This document shows, one piece after another, positions 11,987 to 24,118 of a DNA stretch of 64,000 nucleotides. This DNA is from Ehretia macrophylla (lineage: Eukaryota > Streptophyta > Magnoliopsida > Boraginales > Ehretiaceae). The translations under genes were made by a program, and so were the position numbers. Every line of letters starts with the position of its first letter. Position 1 is the first letter of the stretch. The stretch lies in contig CM075777.1 in the NCBI GenBank assembly GCA_037974665.1, positions 13,725,001 to 13,789,000 on the forward strand. Direction: 5' to 3'. A model generated the notes under the pieces. That model worked only from the letters and a program-made list of their open reading frames with translations, had not been told where the DNA came from and made no database searches.

Positions 11987-14496
11987 TATCACGCCCCAAC
12001 TCGACCCCTCCTATAATCAGTTAGGACGCAACGGAATTTCGGCAGTATAACGATAGTATATAGGACTCTAATGCTCTAAACCAACCTCAATAGAACATCA
12101 TACATCTAACAAATCCTCAATAAAATAATAACATACATCATAACCATATTATACAATAATCATCTCTCGTTATACGCCTCCATTCCAACATAATACATAA
12201 ACCTTAATATACATTACAAAACATATTGAGCCAATCTAGCAACCCAATCAAAGACCAAAGAAAGGCTACTAAGACAGCATCAACTAATTCATTATCTTTT
12301 CAACATCTTTTACATAATGAACTACAAAGCATATAAAAGTCTACTAAGTTAATATACAAGATAGTAAGACAATACAACATCAAGGATAAGACTCCAGAAC
12401 ATAAGACTCATCCACGTAAGGCACATTTTCCACATTCTCCTCTTCAGGAGGCACGTACCCGTAATCCTGCGATAGTACACCTGTATGCATGCAATAATAG
12501 AGAGTGAGCTTATATAAAATAAGCCCAGTGAGGATCCGATAGATCTCGAACAAGGTTTACTAAACTCCTTGGAAATAATCCTTTGAGTCAGTAAACACAC
12601 AATAACATCAATAATCATTATAAATGCAACAATAGTAATAACTGTAAACATACAATAAGGATACAATACGTTTACTGATGAAGCTCCATACACCAATTCC
12701 ATGCTCAACAACCCCTCCAAACTCAATGACACAATTCCTGAGGTACCTTGACCTAGACCCACACCCCATGGCCTCTCCGCCCATGCGAGATAGGGATTAG
12801 CTATGATAACTGTGCCTGCAGCCCAGGATGCCTCCCGAGGTGACACAACATTATCAAAGCTCACAACAATGAGACTTAACATAAATAAACCGAGAGATCA
12901 GCAACAAAAGTGCCCGATTCCCGTATTCAATAATAAATAAATAACCTGGGAGATCAGCAACAAAAGTGCCCGATTCCTATAATCAATAATCAATCAATAA
13001 TCTGGGAGATCAGCAACAAAACTGCCCGATACCCGTACTCAATAATAATCAATATAACATCAATATTTAATTAAACAACAAACAACTAAGTTAGATGACA
13101 AAGTAGGCCATCCAACTTAACATGCATGAAACACGTAATCTAACCCTAGTCTAACCATTAACAACTCACAATTCAATCACTCAAATACCACCCAATCATC
13201 TAAAGGCTCAATTCAACAATTTAAAGAAAGACAACCTAAACTTCAAATAATCATATCTTACATTTTACTAATCCAAACAACTCCAAATCAGTTTCAAACA
13301 CTCACCCGTTCAATCAACTACATTAACCCCCTCGGAAACAAACCAAAACACATCCAAATCATGCCCAATAACCCTAAAACCCTAGTGTATCATGGCTGAA
13401 ATTTTTGGATTTTGGCACGGACATCAAAATCGAAAATTTGGCATTACAACAGCGCTACCACGTAATTATCAAGTATTTAGAAATCGACAGCAATCGATTT
13501 CGATCAACGCAACTCAATTAATTCAACATTGAACAATTTAATCAAAATTTAATACCCGAAAAATAAAAATTAAGCTACATCTGACAGAAACTCGTAGTAT
13601 TACCACTGAACGATCCCTAGCATACAAGGAGCAATAATGTAACATCATATTATAATTTTAACGGTTCAATCTTCATATATACGCAAAAATATAAAAATGA
13701 CATTTTGAGATCTAGAATTTTTTTCTCACCTTTGATGCAAACCAAGGTTAGAAGTAGGTAGAATGGATGCCAAACAACTAAAATCAAGCTTTGAATGAAG
13801 TGATTTGGCCTTGAAATGAAGTTTTTATGTGAAAATTACTTTGAAAAACCTTGAAAATGCTCTTATTCTTCCTCCCCCTTGAACTCACGGTTTTGTGGTG
13901 TTTTGTGGTGTTTTTGGCTTGTTTTAATGTGTGTAACTACTTATGAGCAAGGTGGTCAACATTTAAATAAAAGTCAAAGTTAAAAACTTAGTATTTTTAG
14001 TGTTTTCTTGTCTTTAAATGCATTTTCTTGATCACCAATGCTCAAAACAATTATGCAACACAAAAGTTATCTCAAGTGGGTTATTTTTAGGTGACAAGAA
14101 GTTTTACATTCAAACAATTCCACCCGAGTCGCCTTATAACTCGATTTTCGCAAAAGTCGGTGTAAAAACTCTAATAAATTCCTAAGCCGGTTTTAAAACC
14201 GTTTTCATCAAACACGGGTCTATTAAAGTCCATGGACTAGGTCTAGAAGGGTGAAAAAGACCATTTTCAAAATTTTGGCGGACGTGTGTTGAAAATACTA
14301 TTCACTAAAAATTGACGATAAAATTTCTGACTCCGTTTTTGATGAAAATTTCATGAATGCACATTTAGCATGTTCTAAGAGTATTGATATCAAAATTATC
14401 ACATTCTAAGTCATGTAGCACATAGACAGGTCAATTCATGCAAAACGAGAATAAAACACGCAAAGCGAGATAAGGTCAAAAATTTGGGGTTTCACA
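11987..14496 (-). repeat. E3 3' LTR (2510 bp)
   Basis: Its end is TATCACGCCCC on the plus strand (a G to A change of the usual TGTCACG) and its start is TGTGAAACCCC. About 97% identical by eye to the 5' LTR over the first 270 bases. Belongs to LTR 'subfamily B', shared with E8, whose U3 differs from the E1 type next to the TATA box and carries the 59-bp repeat. Confidence 0.92.
12892..13055. repeat. 59-bp-type tandem repeat in E3 3' LTR (3 copies)
   Basis: Three imperfect units built on GGGAGATCAGCAACAAAAGT followed by an AT-rich CAATAATCAAT tail. They lie in U3, a few hundred bases upstream of the TATA box on the minus strand. The same repeat is at 17687-17840 (3 copies) and 59029-59375 (6 copies) and is absent from E1, E2, E5 and S1. 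Confidence 0.85.
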
Positions 14497-14509
14497 TTCT
14501 CCCATCCTT
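14497..14509 (-). other. E3 polypurine tract
   Basis: The minus strand reads AAGGATGGGAGAA directly before the TGTGAAAC start of the 3' LTR. Two changes relative to the all-purine tract of E1 and E8 include one pyrimidine, probably acquired after insertion. Confidence 0.8.
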
Positions 14510-14539
14510 AAAACAATTGCGTCCTCGCAATTCTGCATC

Positions 14540-15060
14540 GATCCCAAGACAAACTCAGGTGCTGACTCAAACATACTGATTGAAAGACCAATTACTAAAT
14601 TCCGAATACGAACCAAGAACACCAAGTAGGAACACCAAATAAGATCATCGAATAAAAATCCCCATACAAGAAGCTTAAATAGGAACGCTGAATAAGAACA
14701 CTGACTAGAATTTCTGAATAAGAATCTCAAATAAATTACCGAAGAAGAACGCCAAACATAGATCCCGTAATAGAGCACCAATCAAGAATACCAATTGAGA
14801 ACTTCGAACAAGATCACCAAGCGAGAATACCAAATAATAATCCCAATATAAGAACTCCGGATAATACCGTATCAGAATTCCACATAAGAATACCGCATAG
14901 AAAATACCATAGAAGATGTCCAAAGAAGTATGCTGAATAAGAATCTCCATACAGAAATCTCGAGGAAGAATGCCGTATAAAATCACCAAATAAGAATCCC
15001 AATAATCAATGTATAGTCATAAAGTAGCTTGACCCCTAATCGGAATTCCATATACCTCAG
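14540..15060 (-). repeat. E3 degenerate short-repeat field replacing pol
   Basis: On the minus strand, variants of a 14-22 base unit (GGTATTCTTATTCGG and relatives) recur about twenty times. The matching stretch in E8 is 60880-61330 and aligns base by base over long runs, so the field is inherited and not a local expansion. The end nearest the polypurine tract still encodes the pol tail (residues like MQNCEDAI and GECETP). Open frames across it (for example 14476-14781 and 14705-14989) look membrane-like only because the repeat is rich in TTC, ATT and CTT codons; I do not call them genes. Confidence 0.75.
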
Positions 15061-15154
15061 CGTCACATACTGCTCAGTCGCCAACTGATATGATGCACAT
15101 GCTAACTTTAATCACATAAGGCAAACTTTCTACTTACATTTTAACACGTTGCAC

Positions 15155-16504
15155 TCAAGGAGGTAGAATATTTATTTGGTTGAGAATAAGTATTTTACCT
15201 TTCACCACTGCTGTCGCCTCTGGCACTTCCTCCAAGTCCACTGCGTAGGCCCGAGCCTGAGCCCGCTACTGCTGAGGTGTACTGCTTGCAGGTCCACCCT
15301 GATAACCCTAGACTGCTGGCTGACCCGTAGAACCCTGATACCTGGGGCAATCTCTCGCTCGGTGTTGGTTGCTGCCGCAACCTAAACACGTCCCTGCCTT
15401 TCTCCGACAGTCGGCCTCCAAATGGCCCTTACGTCTCCAATAACCCCACTGCAGCCTCGGAGCACTGACATTGCCGCCTAAAGAACCAGAAGCTGAATAA
15501 GCAGCTGAACCAGCCTGCTGCTGAGGTCTCACCACACTAGGCCTGTACTGACCCTGAGACTGGGCTGGCCTATACTGAGTCTGAACCTGATATGGCCCCT
15601 GCTGAAACTGAGGCCGATAATAACTCTGTTGACCCTGTGGCCTATAAGAACCCTGCTGGGCTGGTGGCCTGTAGACAACCTGCTGTACTGGAGGCCTATA
15701 TATAACCTGCTGGCCCTGTGGCTGATACGACCTCTTACTAGGCTGACTAGAGACAATCTAATCCCCTTTCCTCTTCTCTAACCTAGAAGCTGCATCAAAA
15801 GCCTCAGTGAAGATATCATAGCGATTCAGAGCCATTGCATCCTGAATCTCGGGCCTCAATCCCAACATAAATCTACGGGTCTTCCTCTCCTCCACAGCTA
15901 CAAACTCCGGTGCATACCGGGACAACCTAGTGAATGTAGCCTCATACTGAGCCACAGAAGAATCCCCCTGTACCAAAGACAGGAACTCAGCCTCTCTCAT
16001 CTCCCGTGCAACCCTCGGGACATACTTATCCCTAAAAGCAGTCAGAAAGGCATCCCAAACATACGGAACACCCCGGGTCTCCCAACTGGCTCTCAGAGTG
16101 CGCCACCACTCCTCTGCCTCATCATCAAGCAAATAGACAGCAGAAGTCACCTTCCTCTCATCAGTGTACCCGAGAGGATCAAAAATTTTCTCTAACTTAC
16201 TAATCCACGACTCGGCCTTCCTATCATCAGGCTCTCCCTGAAATCTAGGAGGATAGTACCCCAGAAACTCCTTCATAGAACCTCGACCGTGATTACCACC
16301 CTGTACATTCTGTATCTGGGCCTGCAATGCCTGAGTCTGAGCAGCCTGACCCGCTAACAACTGGGCCTGTCCAGCCATCAAATCTGCAATCCGATCCATT
16401 GCTGCCCCTAACCTATCATCACCCCTATCACGGCCCTATGCCACACTACCAGGAACCTCATCTACTATCTCGGGCCTACCACGAGTCCTCGGTCTACCGG
16501 CCAT
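15155..16504 (-). pseudogene. gag: E3 gag, ending in a protease stub
   Basis: Starts MAGRPRTRGRPE at 16504 and keeps one frame for 449 codons. It contains the capsid domain (FLGYYPPRFQGEPDDRKAE, VQGDSSVAQYEATFTRLS, RRFMLGLRPEIQDAMALN), the Gln/Tyr linker and the second Cys cluster. The first zinc knuckle is damaged: both leading cysteines are tryptophan (Trp-Gly-Tyr-Trp-...-His-...-Cys). TAG stops lie at 16436, 15758, 15308 and 15266; the last three are Gln codons in E8 or E1. The frame runs on into the first residues of protease ([17 protein letters not shown]) but stops at 15155 before the Asp-Ser-Gly active site. E8 stops at the same point. Its product would be a capsid protein only. Confidence 0.85.
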
Positions 16505-16762
16505 CGTACTAATCAAAGAGTTAGCACAGTTATAGCACGTAAACAGGTTATAAACAATTATTAACACCTAAACAACAAACTCATATAAAACACATAAACA
16601 AATTGATCACATAATCACATAAGCACTAAATCACATAATCACTTAATCACTTAATCATTTAATCATATTAACACATATTTCACTTTTCTTTCACTTCATA
16701 CATACTTGCATGCTTAGACCACTACCCACATTCCGAGGATACCCCGGCTGACAGCTAATCAA

Positions 16763-16774
16763 GCTCTGATACCA
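16763..16774 (-). other. E3 primer binding site (initiator Met-tRNA)
   Basis: A perfect TGGTATCAGAGC on the minus strand, six bases from the 5' LTR edge at 16781. The leader from 16505 to 16762 has the family's TCACATAA-type short repeats. Retention of a perfect site fits an element that still moved recently. Confidence 0.9.
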
Positions 16775-17300
16775 CTTAAATGTCACGCCCCAACTCGACC
16801 CCTCCTATAATCAGTCAGGACGCAACGGAATTTCGGCAGTATAACGATAGTATATAGGACTCCAAGGCTCTAAGCCAACCTCAATAGAACATCATACATC
16901 TAACAATTCCTCAATAAAATAATAACATACATCATAACCATATTATACAATAATCATCTCTCGTTATACGCCTCCATTCCAACATAATACATAAACCTTA
17001 ATATACATTACAAAACATATTGAGCCAATCAGCAACCTAATCAAAGACCAAAGAAAGGCTACTAAGACAACATCAACTAATTCATTATCTTTTCAACATC
17101 TTTTACATAATGAACTACAAACCATATAAAAGTATACTAAGTTAATATACAAGATAGTAAGACAATACAACATCAAGGATAAGACTCCAGAACATAAGAC
17201 TCATCCACGTAAGCCACATTTTCCACATTCTCCTCTTCAGGAGGCACGTATCCGTAATACTGCGATAGTACACCTGTATGCATGCAATAATAGAGAGTGA

Positions 17301-17309
17301 GCTTATATA
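17301..17309 (-). promoter_or_regulatory. E3 LTR promoter TATA box
   Basis: TATATAAGC on the minus strand at the conserved LTR position, followed by CTCACTCTC. Being in the 5' LTR, this copy would drive the genomic RNA of E3. Confidence 0.65.
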
Positions 17310-17686
17310 AAATAAGCCCAGCGAGGATCCGATAGATCTCGAACAAGGTTTACTAAACTCCTTCGAAATAATCCTTTGAGTCAGTAAACACACAATAACA
17401 TCAATAATCATTATAAATGCAACAATAGTAATAACTGTAAACATACAATAAGGATACAATACGTTTACTGATGAAGCTCCATATACCAATTCCATGCTCA
17501 ACAACCCCTCCAAACTCAATGACACAATTCCTGAGGTACCTTGACCTAGACCCACACCACATGGCCTCTCTGCCCATGCGAGATAGGGATTAGCCATGAT
17601 AACTGTGCCCGCAGCCCAGGATGCTTCCCGAGGTGACACAACATTATCAAAGCTCACAACAATGAGACTTAACATAAATAAATCGA

Positions 17687-17882
17687 GAGATCAGCAACAA
17701 TAGTGCCCGATTTCCGTAATCAATAATAAATAAATAAACAGGAAGATCAGCAACAAAAGTGCCTGATTCCCGTAATCAATAATCAATCAATAATCTGGGA
17801 GATCAGCAACAAAAGTGTCTGATTCCCGTACTCAATAATAATCAATATAACATCAATATAACATCAATATAACATCAATATT
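17687..17882. repeat. Tandem repeats in E3 5' LTR U3
   Basis: Three units of the 59-bp-type repeat (GGGAGATCAGCAACAAAAGT core) are followed by a short array with an 11-base period (CATCAATATAA) at about 17843-17882. The 11-base array is expanded relative to the E3 3' LTR, so it arose at or after the last round of copying. Confidence 0.8.
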
Positions 17883-19312
17883 TAATTAAACAACAAACAA
17901 CTAAGTTAGATGAAAAAGTAGGTCATCCAACTTAACATGCATGAAACACGTAATTTAACCCTAGTCTAACCATTAACAACTCACAATTCAATCACTCAAA
18001 TACCACCCAATCATCTAAAGGCTCAATTCAACAATTTAAAGAAAGACAACCCAAACTTCAAATAATCATATCTTGCATTTTACTTATCCAAACAACTCCA
18101 AATTAGTTTCAAACACTCACCTGTTCAATCAACTACAATAACCCCCTCGGAAACAAACCAAAACATATCCAAATGATGCCCAAAAACCCTAAAACCCTAG
18201 TGTATCATGGCTGAAATTTTTGGATTTTGGCACGGACATCACAATCGAAAATTCGGCATTACAACGGCGCTACCACGTAATTATCAAGTATTTAGAAATC
18301 GACGGCAATCGATTTCGATCAACGCAACTCAATTAATTCAACATTGAACAATTTAATCAAAATTTAATACCCGAAAAATAAAAATTAAGCTACATCTGAC
18401 AGAAACTCGTAGTATTACCACTGAACGATCCCTAGCATACAAGGAGCAATAATCTAACATCATATTATAATTTTAACGGTTCAATCTTCATATATACGCA
18501 AAAACATAAAAATGACATTTTGAGATCTAGAATTTTTCTCTCACCTTTGATGCAAACCAAGGCTAGAAATTAGTAGAATGGATGCCAAACAAGCAAAATC
18601 AAGCGTTGAATGAAGTGATTTGGCCTTGAAATGAAGTTTTTATGTGAAAATTACTTTGAAAAACCTTGAAAATGCTCTTATTCTTCCTCCCCCTTGAACT
18701 CACGGTTTTGTGTGTGTTTTGTGGTGTTTTTGGCTTGTTTTAATGTGTGTAACTACTTATGAGCAAGGTGGTCAACATTTAAATGAAAGTCAAAGTTAAA
18801 AACTTAGTATTTTTAGTGTTTTCTTGTCTTTAAATGCATTTTCTTGATCACCAATGCTCAAAACAATTATGCAACACCCAAGTTATCTCAAGTGGGTTAT
18901 TTTTAGGTGACAAGAAGTTTTACAATCAAACAATTCTACCCGAGTCGGCTTATAACTCGATTTTCGCAAAAGTCGGTGTAAAAACTCTAATAAATTCCTA
19001 AGCCGATTTTAAAACCGTTTTCATCAAACACAGGTCTATTAAAGTCCATGGGCTAGGTCTAGAAGGGTTAAAAATACCATTTTCAAAATTATAGCGGACG
19101 TGTTTCGAAAATACTATTCACTAAAAATCGACGATAAAATTTCTGACTCCGTTTTTTATGAAAATTTCATAAATGCACATTTAGCATGTTCTAAGAGTAT
19201 TGATATCAAAATTATCACATTCTAAGTCATGTAGCACATAGACAGGTCAATTCACGCAAAACGAGAATAAAACACGCAAAGTGAGATAAGGTCAAAATTT
19301 TGGGATTTCACA

Positions 19313-19676
19313 ACTATTTGGCTCAAAAATGCTATTTTTCGCCCGAAAAGTCTATTTAAATTATTATCCTATTTCAAAATCAATTTTTATCAAACATGGG
19401 TCTATTAATAATAGAGGACTAGGTTTTAAGACGTTTAAAACACCCCTGTAAAGATTTTAGCTGACAGGTGTTTAAAAATACTATTTACAAAAATCGTCGA
19501 TAAAATTTCTGATGCCGATTTTGATGAAAATTTCATGAATGCACACATAGCATGTATTAGGAATATAAATCATATATTTACCACATTCTAACTCATATAA
19601 CACATAAATAGGTCAAATCACGCAAATTGAGACAAAACACGCAAATCGATGTAAAGATGGAAACTGGGGTTTCACA
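19313..19676 (-). repeat. E2 5' LTR, right segment
   Basis: Resumes after the second ACTAT (19313-19317) and runs to GGGGTTTCACA at 19676, the outer U3 end. Joined to 9764-11986 it gives an LTR of about 2.58 kb. The next five bases are AGACT, the expected E2 target duplication; its partner is outside the window. Confidence 0.85.
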
Positions 19677-21669
19677 AGACTCTTCCACAGAAGGCACATC
19701 CTCAGTTTCTTGAGGAACGTACTCAAAGCTTGGTTCAGTAATACCTGATTGTAGCAAACGAATAAGAGTGAGCTTATGTAAAACAAAGCCCAGTGAGGGA
19801 TTCGATAGATCTTTAGAAAACATTTACTTAACCCTTAAAGAAGTCATTCTATGATCAACAATAACAACAACTTCATTAACATCAACATTTCAGTTCAACC
19901 ACATAAATAACCATTCAAATGTGAAATGATACACTAGTTGGTGTAGCTCCATACGCCATCATGGTCTCAACCATCTTCTTATAACTCCCATAATACATAA
20001 CCGAGGTACCACATCTAGCCCCTCCCTCAATGGCATCTCTGCCCATGCGAGTTGAAGGTAGTCTATGATAGTCATGTCGTTATCAACCCGACAACCCGAC
20101 GCTGCCCGAGAGGTGACACACACTGTGAAGACTCATGACAATAATCATAAACATCTCATATTCTGAAAAGACAACAAAGTAGGTTGTCCTCCAGGTCATC
20201 ATCAATCATCAATCATCAATCATCAATCAGTTAATAACATTCTAATCAACATAACATCAATTAAACAACTAAAACAACTAAGTTAGATGACAAAGTAGGC
20301 CACCTAACTTAACATACATTTAAACATGCATTCAATTCTGAACCTACTTAACAATAATCCAAGAAACTACTACACAAACAATACCAAACAACTAAAGACA
20401 ACATTTAAGCATTTTAAAGAAAGGCTACACAAACTTCTAAAATTCATAACTTACAATCTAGAAATCCAATAACCCCCAAACCACTTCCTATCACTCAACC
20501 ACACATGTATCTACGTTTACCCCATCGAAAACCAACCAAAAGCCATCCAAAACAAGTCCAACAACCCTATTTTTGGCAATGCTTAAGGCTGAATTTTTCG
20601 GACTTTTGCTACGACATCCTAATCAAAAATTCGGCATTACAACATTACTACCTCATAATTAACAAACTTTTAGAAGCAACAACCAATCAATTCCAACCGC
20701 TACAACAACAATTATTCAATAATGAACCTAAAATCCAATTTTAATACCCGAAAAATAGAAATACATGCTACTACCGTTCAAAACTTATATAAACGCACAT
20801 AAATGATCCTTGTCATCCACTGAGCAATAATCGAAAGACAATTTAATATTTCATCGGATAAAAATACAATTATATGAAATTGACATAAAATAGCATTTTG
20901 AGATTTAGAATTTTTCTCTCACCTTTGATTTGAAACAAAGCTAGGAATGCGTGCAATAGGTGCCCAACAAGTAGAATCTAGCTCGGTTTGAAAAGCTTTG
21001 GACAAAAACTAAGTTTTCTAAGGAAAAATTGCTTTGAAAACCTTTGAAATTTTCTCTCATTTTCTCCCCTCAAACTCTCGGCTATGTCTGTGTGTTTGTG
21101 TGGTGTTTGCTTTGTTTTTAATGTGTGTTGATATCTAAATAGCCTAAGTCAACAAAAATGCAAATGTCAAAGTTGTCAAATTTTAGTCTTTTAGTTGTTT
21201 TTCTAGTCTTTTAATTGGCATTTTTAGACTATTTTGCTCACATTTATGCATTTAACACTTAGACTATTTTAGGCAGGTTATTTTTAGCTGACAACAATTT
21301 TCATATGCATATATTTACACCCGGCTAGGGTAAAAACTCAATTTTTGCAAAAGATGGTGTAAAAACTTTAAAATTCCTAATCCTATTCAAAATCCATTTT
21401 TAATCAAACACGGGTCTACTAATATCCGAGGACTAGGTTTTCAAACTCTAAAAACACCCGTGACAAAATTTTTGCGGACGTGTTTCAAAAATACTATTCA
21501 TAAAACTCGACGATAAAATTTTCAATGATGGTTTTTATGAAACTATCATTAATGCTCAAATAGCATGTAATAGGAATATAAATCACAGAATTAGCGCATT
21601 CTAACTCATATAGCACATAAACAGGTGAAAACACGCAGTTCTACGCAAAGATGAAATCTGGAGTTAACA
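19677..21669 (-). repeat. E4: older LTR of the same family, truncated
   Basis: Begins abruptly inside an LTR: its first bases (AAGACTCTTCC region) match position 6872 of the E1 LTR, so about 420 bp of its R/U5 end is missing to the left, cut away by the E2 insertion. It ends at CTGGAGTTAACA, a mutated form of CTGGGGTTTCACA. The TATA box is degraded (GCTTATGTAA on the plus strand). More diverged than the other LTRs. Whether it is a solo LTR cannot be seen. Confidence 0.8.
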
Positions 21670-21677
21670 GCCAAGCT

Positions 21678-24118
21678 TGTAACGCCCCAACTTAACCCCA
21701 CCTATGATCTGTCAAGACGCAACTGAATTTCGGCAGTATAACGACAGTAAATAGGACACCAAAGCTCTAAACCAACCTCTTATAACTCATACAACCAACT
21801 CCACAAACAATTCAACAATGAACAACACAACCATAATATACATTAAACATTCTTTCACCATTTCATCCACAAGTTATACACCTCCGTTCCAACACCATAC
21901 ATTTACTATATAACATACATTTCCAAAATAGATTATAACCAATCTAGCAACTTAATCATGTTCCAAAACAAGGCTGCTAAGCTAGCAATATTTAATCCAT
22001 TATATTTACAACATCTTATACATCATAAACTTCTAAGTAAAAACAAAACAACTAGTTCCAAATTTCAAGATAACAAATGAGTACAACATCTCAGATATCA
22101 AGGACAAGACTCTGACATATAGGACTCGTCCACATATGGCATATTCTCAGCTACTTGAGGCACGTACTCGTAATCTTGTTCAATATCACCGTATGCATGC
22201 AATAATTGAGAGTGAGCTTATATAAAACAAGCCCGGTGAGAATTCGATAGATCTCTAACAGTATTTACTATAATCCTTGGAAATCATCCTTTGAGCAATA
22301 AACACATAATAATCATCAATAACAATATAATCACATTAATAATAATAACCAATCTATAAAGGATACTCTAGTTGGTGTAGCTCCAAACGCCATCACGATC
22401 TCAACCATCTTCTTATAACTCCCCATTACTCACGCACCCGAGGTACCTCACTAGCCTCTCCCTCCATGGCACCTTTGCCCATGCGAGCTGGGGGTAGTAT
22501 CTAGTAGCCATGCCCTTATGGACCCGACAGCCCCACGCTGCCCGAGAGTTGGCACACACATACCAAGACTCATAACAATAATAATAATCAATCATATCTC
22601 AGGAGGACAACAAAGTAGGTTGCCTATCTCCCGACTCATCAATAATCAATAATCAACTATCATCATTTTAACAAAATAACATCAAATAATCAATTAAACA
22701 ACTAACTACAAAGTTAGATGACAAAGTAGGCCACCCAACTTAACATGCATTAAACCATACATCCAAACCCAAGTCTAACCATCAACAACTCACAATTAAC
22801 TCACTCAAACACCAGCCAAACACCTATAGACAATATTTCAACATTTCAAAGAAAGACAACCCAAACTTCTAAAAGTCATAACTTACATTCTACTAATCCG
22901 ATAACCTCCAAACCAGTTTCTATCACTCACCCACTCAATCATCAACATTAGCCCCCTCGGAAACCAACCATAATCCACTCAAATCAAGCCCAACAACCCT
23001 AAAACCCTAATGTACCATGGCTGAAATTTCCGGCCTTTCACACTGACATCACAATCAAAATTTCGGCATTACAAAATTACTACCACGTATTTAACAAACT
23101 TTTAGAAACTAACAACAATCAATTTCAACAACCACAACAACAATTATTCAACAAATAGCCAAATTCTCAATTTTAATACCCGAAAAATAAAAATACATGC
23201 TACCACAGTTCAAAACTGCTATAAACCCATATAATCAGTCCTTAGCATCTACTAAGCGACAATCTAAAGTCAGTTTAGCATTTCACCAACTAAATAAACA
23301 TTTATATGAAAAGACATAAAAATAGCATTTTGAGATCTAGAATTTTTCTCTCACCTTTGATGTTATATGATGCAAGGAATGTGTAGAATGGATGCCCAAC
23401 AAGGGCAATCAAACTTTGGTTCAAGTGTGTTGACTTTGTATTGCAAAATCTATGAGAAAATTTGATCCAAAACCAAGCAAAAATTGCTCCTATGTTTCGG
23501 CCATGCGTGTGAGTTTTGAGTGTGTTTGGGCTTTGTTTTATGAGCTATTTTTAGTATATTATGCATATATAAGGCAAGTCAACAAAATAATGCAAAGTCA
23601 AAGTTGATTCATTTAGTCTTTTAATTGGTTTTCTAGTCTTTTAATTTAGTTTCTTGACTATTTTTCTCACAAACATATATTCAACACTTAGAATATTTTT
23701 AGGTAGTTTATTTTAGGTGACAAAAATTTTTACATGCAAAGACTTTCGCCCAACTTGATTAAAAACTCGATTTTCGCAAAAGAAAGTGTAAAAACCTATA
23801 AAATTCCAAAGCCGATTCAAAATCCATTTTGATCAGCCACAATTCTACTAACATCCGAGGACTAGGTTTTAAAACATTTAAAACACCCCTGTAAAAATTT
23901 TAGTGGACGAGTGCTAAAAATACTATTCATACAAACCGTCGATAAAATTTCTGATGCCATTTTTGATAAAGATTTTATGAATGCACACTTAGCATGTAAT
24001 AGGAATATAAATCACATAATTAGCACATTCTTATTCATAAAACACATAACATGTCAAATCACGCAAATCGAGGCAAAGAGACGCAAATCGAGATAAAGAC
24101 GAAAATTAGGGTTTCACA
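21678..24118 (-). repeat. E5 3' LTR (2441 bp)
   Basis: Plus-strand ends are TGTAACGCCCC and TAGGGTTTCACA. Subfamily A type, without the 59-bp repeat. A TATATAAG box is present near 22214-22222. It pairs with 43245-45698. Confidence 0.9.

Larger units (their letters stand above)
16781..19312 (-). repeat. E3 5' LTR (2532 bp)
   Basis: Bounded by TGTCACGCCCC and GGGATTTCACA on the plus strand. It pairs with 11987-14496. It is 22 bp longer, largely because an 11-base unit (ATAACATCAAT) is present three times near 17843-17882 and once in the 3' copy. Confidence 0.92.
11982..19317 (-). mobile_element. E3: complete gag-only (non-autonomous) Ty3-gypsy element with target duplication
   Basis: Two LTRs (11987-14496 and 16781-19312) enclose only 2284 bp. 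The 5-bp target duplication ACTAT is exact on both sides (11982-11986 and 19313-19317), so this is one complete transposition product. Inside there is a primer site, leader and gag frame, then about 0.65 kb of short degenerate repeats ending in the pol tail and polypurine tract; RT, RNase H and integrase are absent. E8 has the same structure, so the loss of pol happened before these copies inserted. The category resembles described TR-GAG elements (terminal repeats plus gag only). It must depend on enzymes supplied in trans. Confidence 0.9.

Noticed and set aside
12349-12882. A 177-codon minus-strand open frame with hydrophobic stretches, repeated at 17142-17675
   Set aside because: It spans the LTR promoter and U3, is duplicated only because the LTRs are, and the matching frames in the E8 LTRs (58519-58921, 63418-63858) are shifted. 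This is not conserved coding.
14476-15002. Membrane-protein-like open frames in E3 and E8 internal regions
   Set aside because: The hydrophobic residues come from a degenerate TTC/ATT/CTT-rich repeat, and starts and frames differ between the two copies. Only the pol tail near the polypurine tract is a recognisable protein relic.
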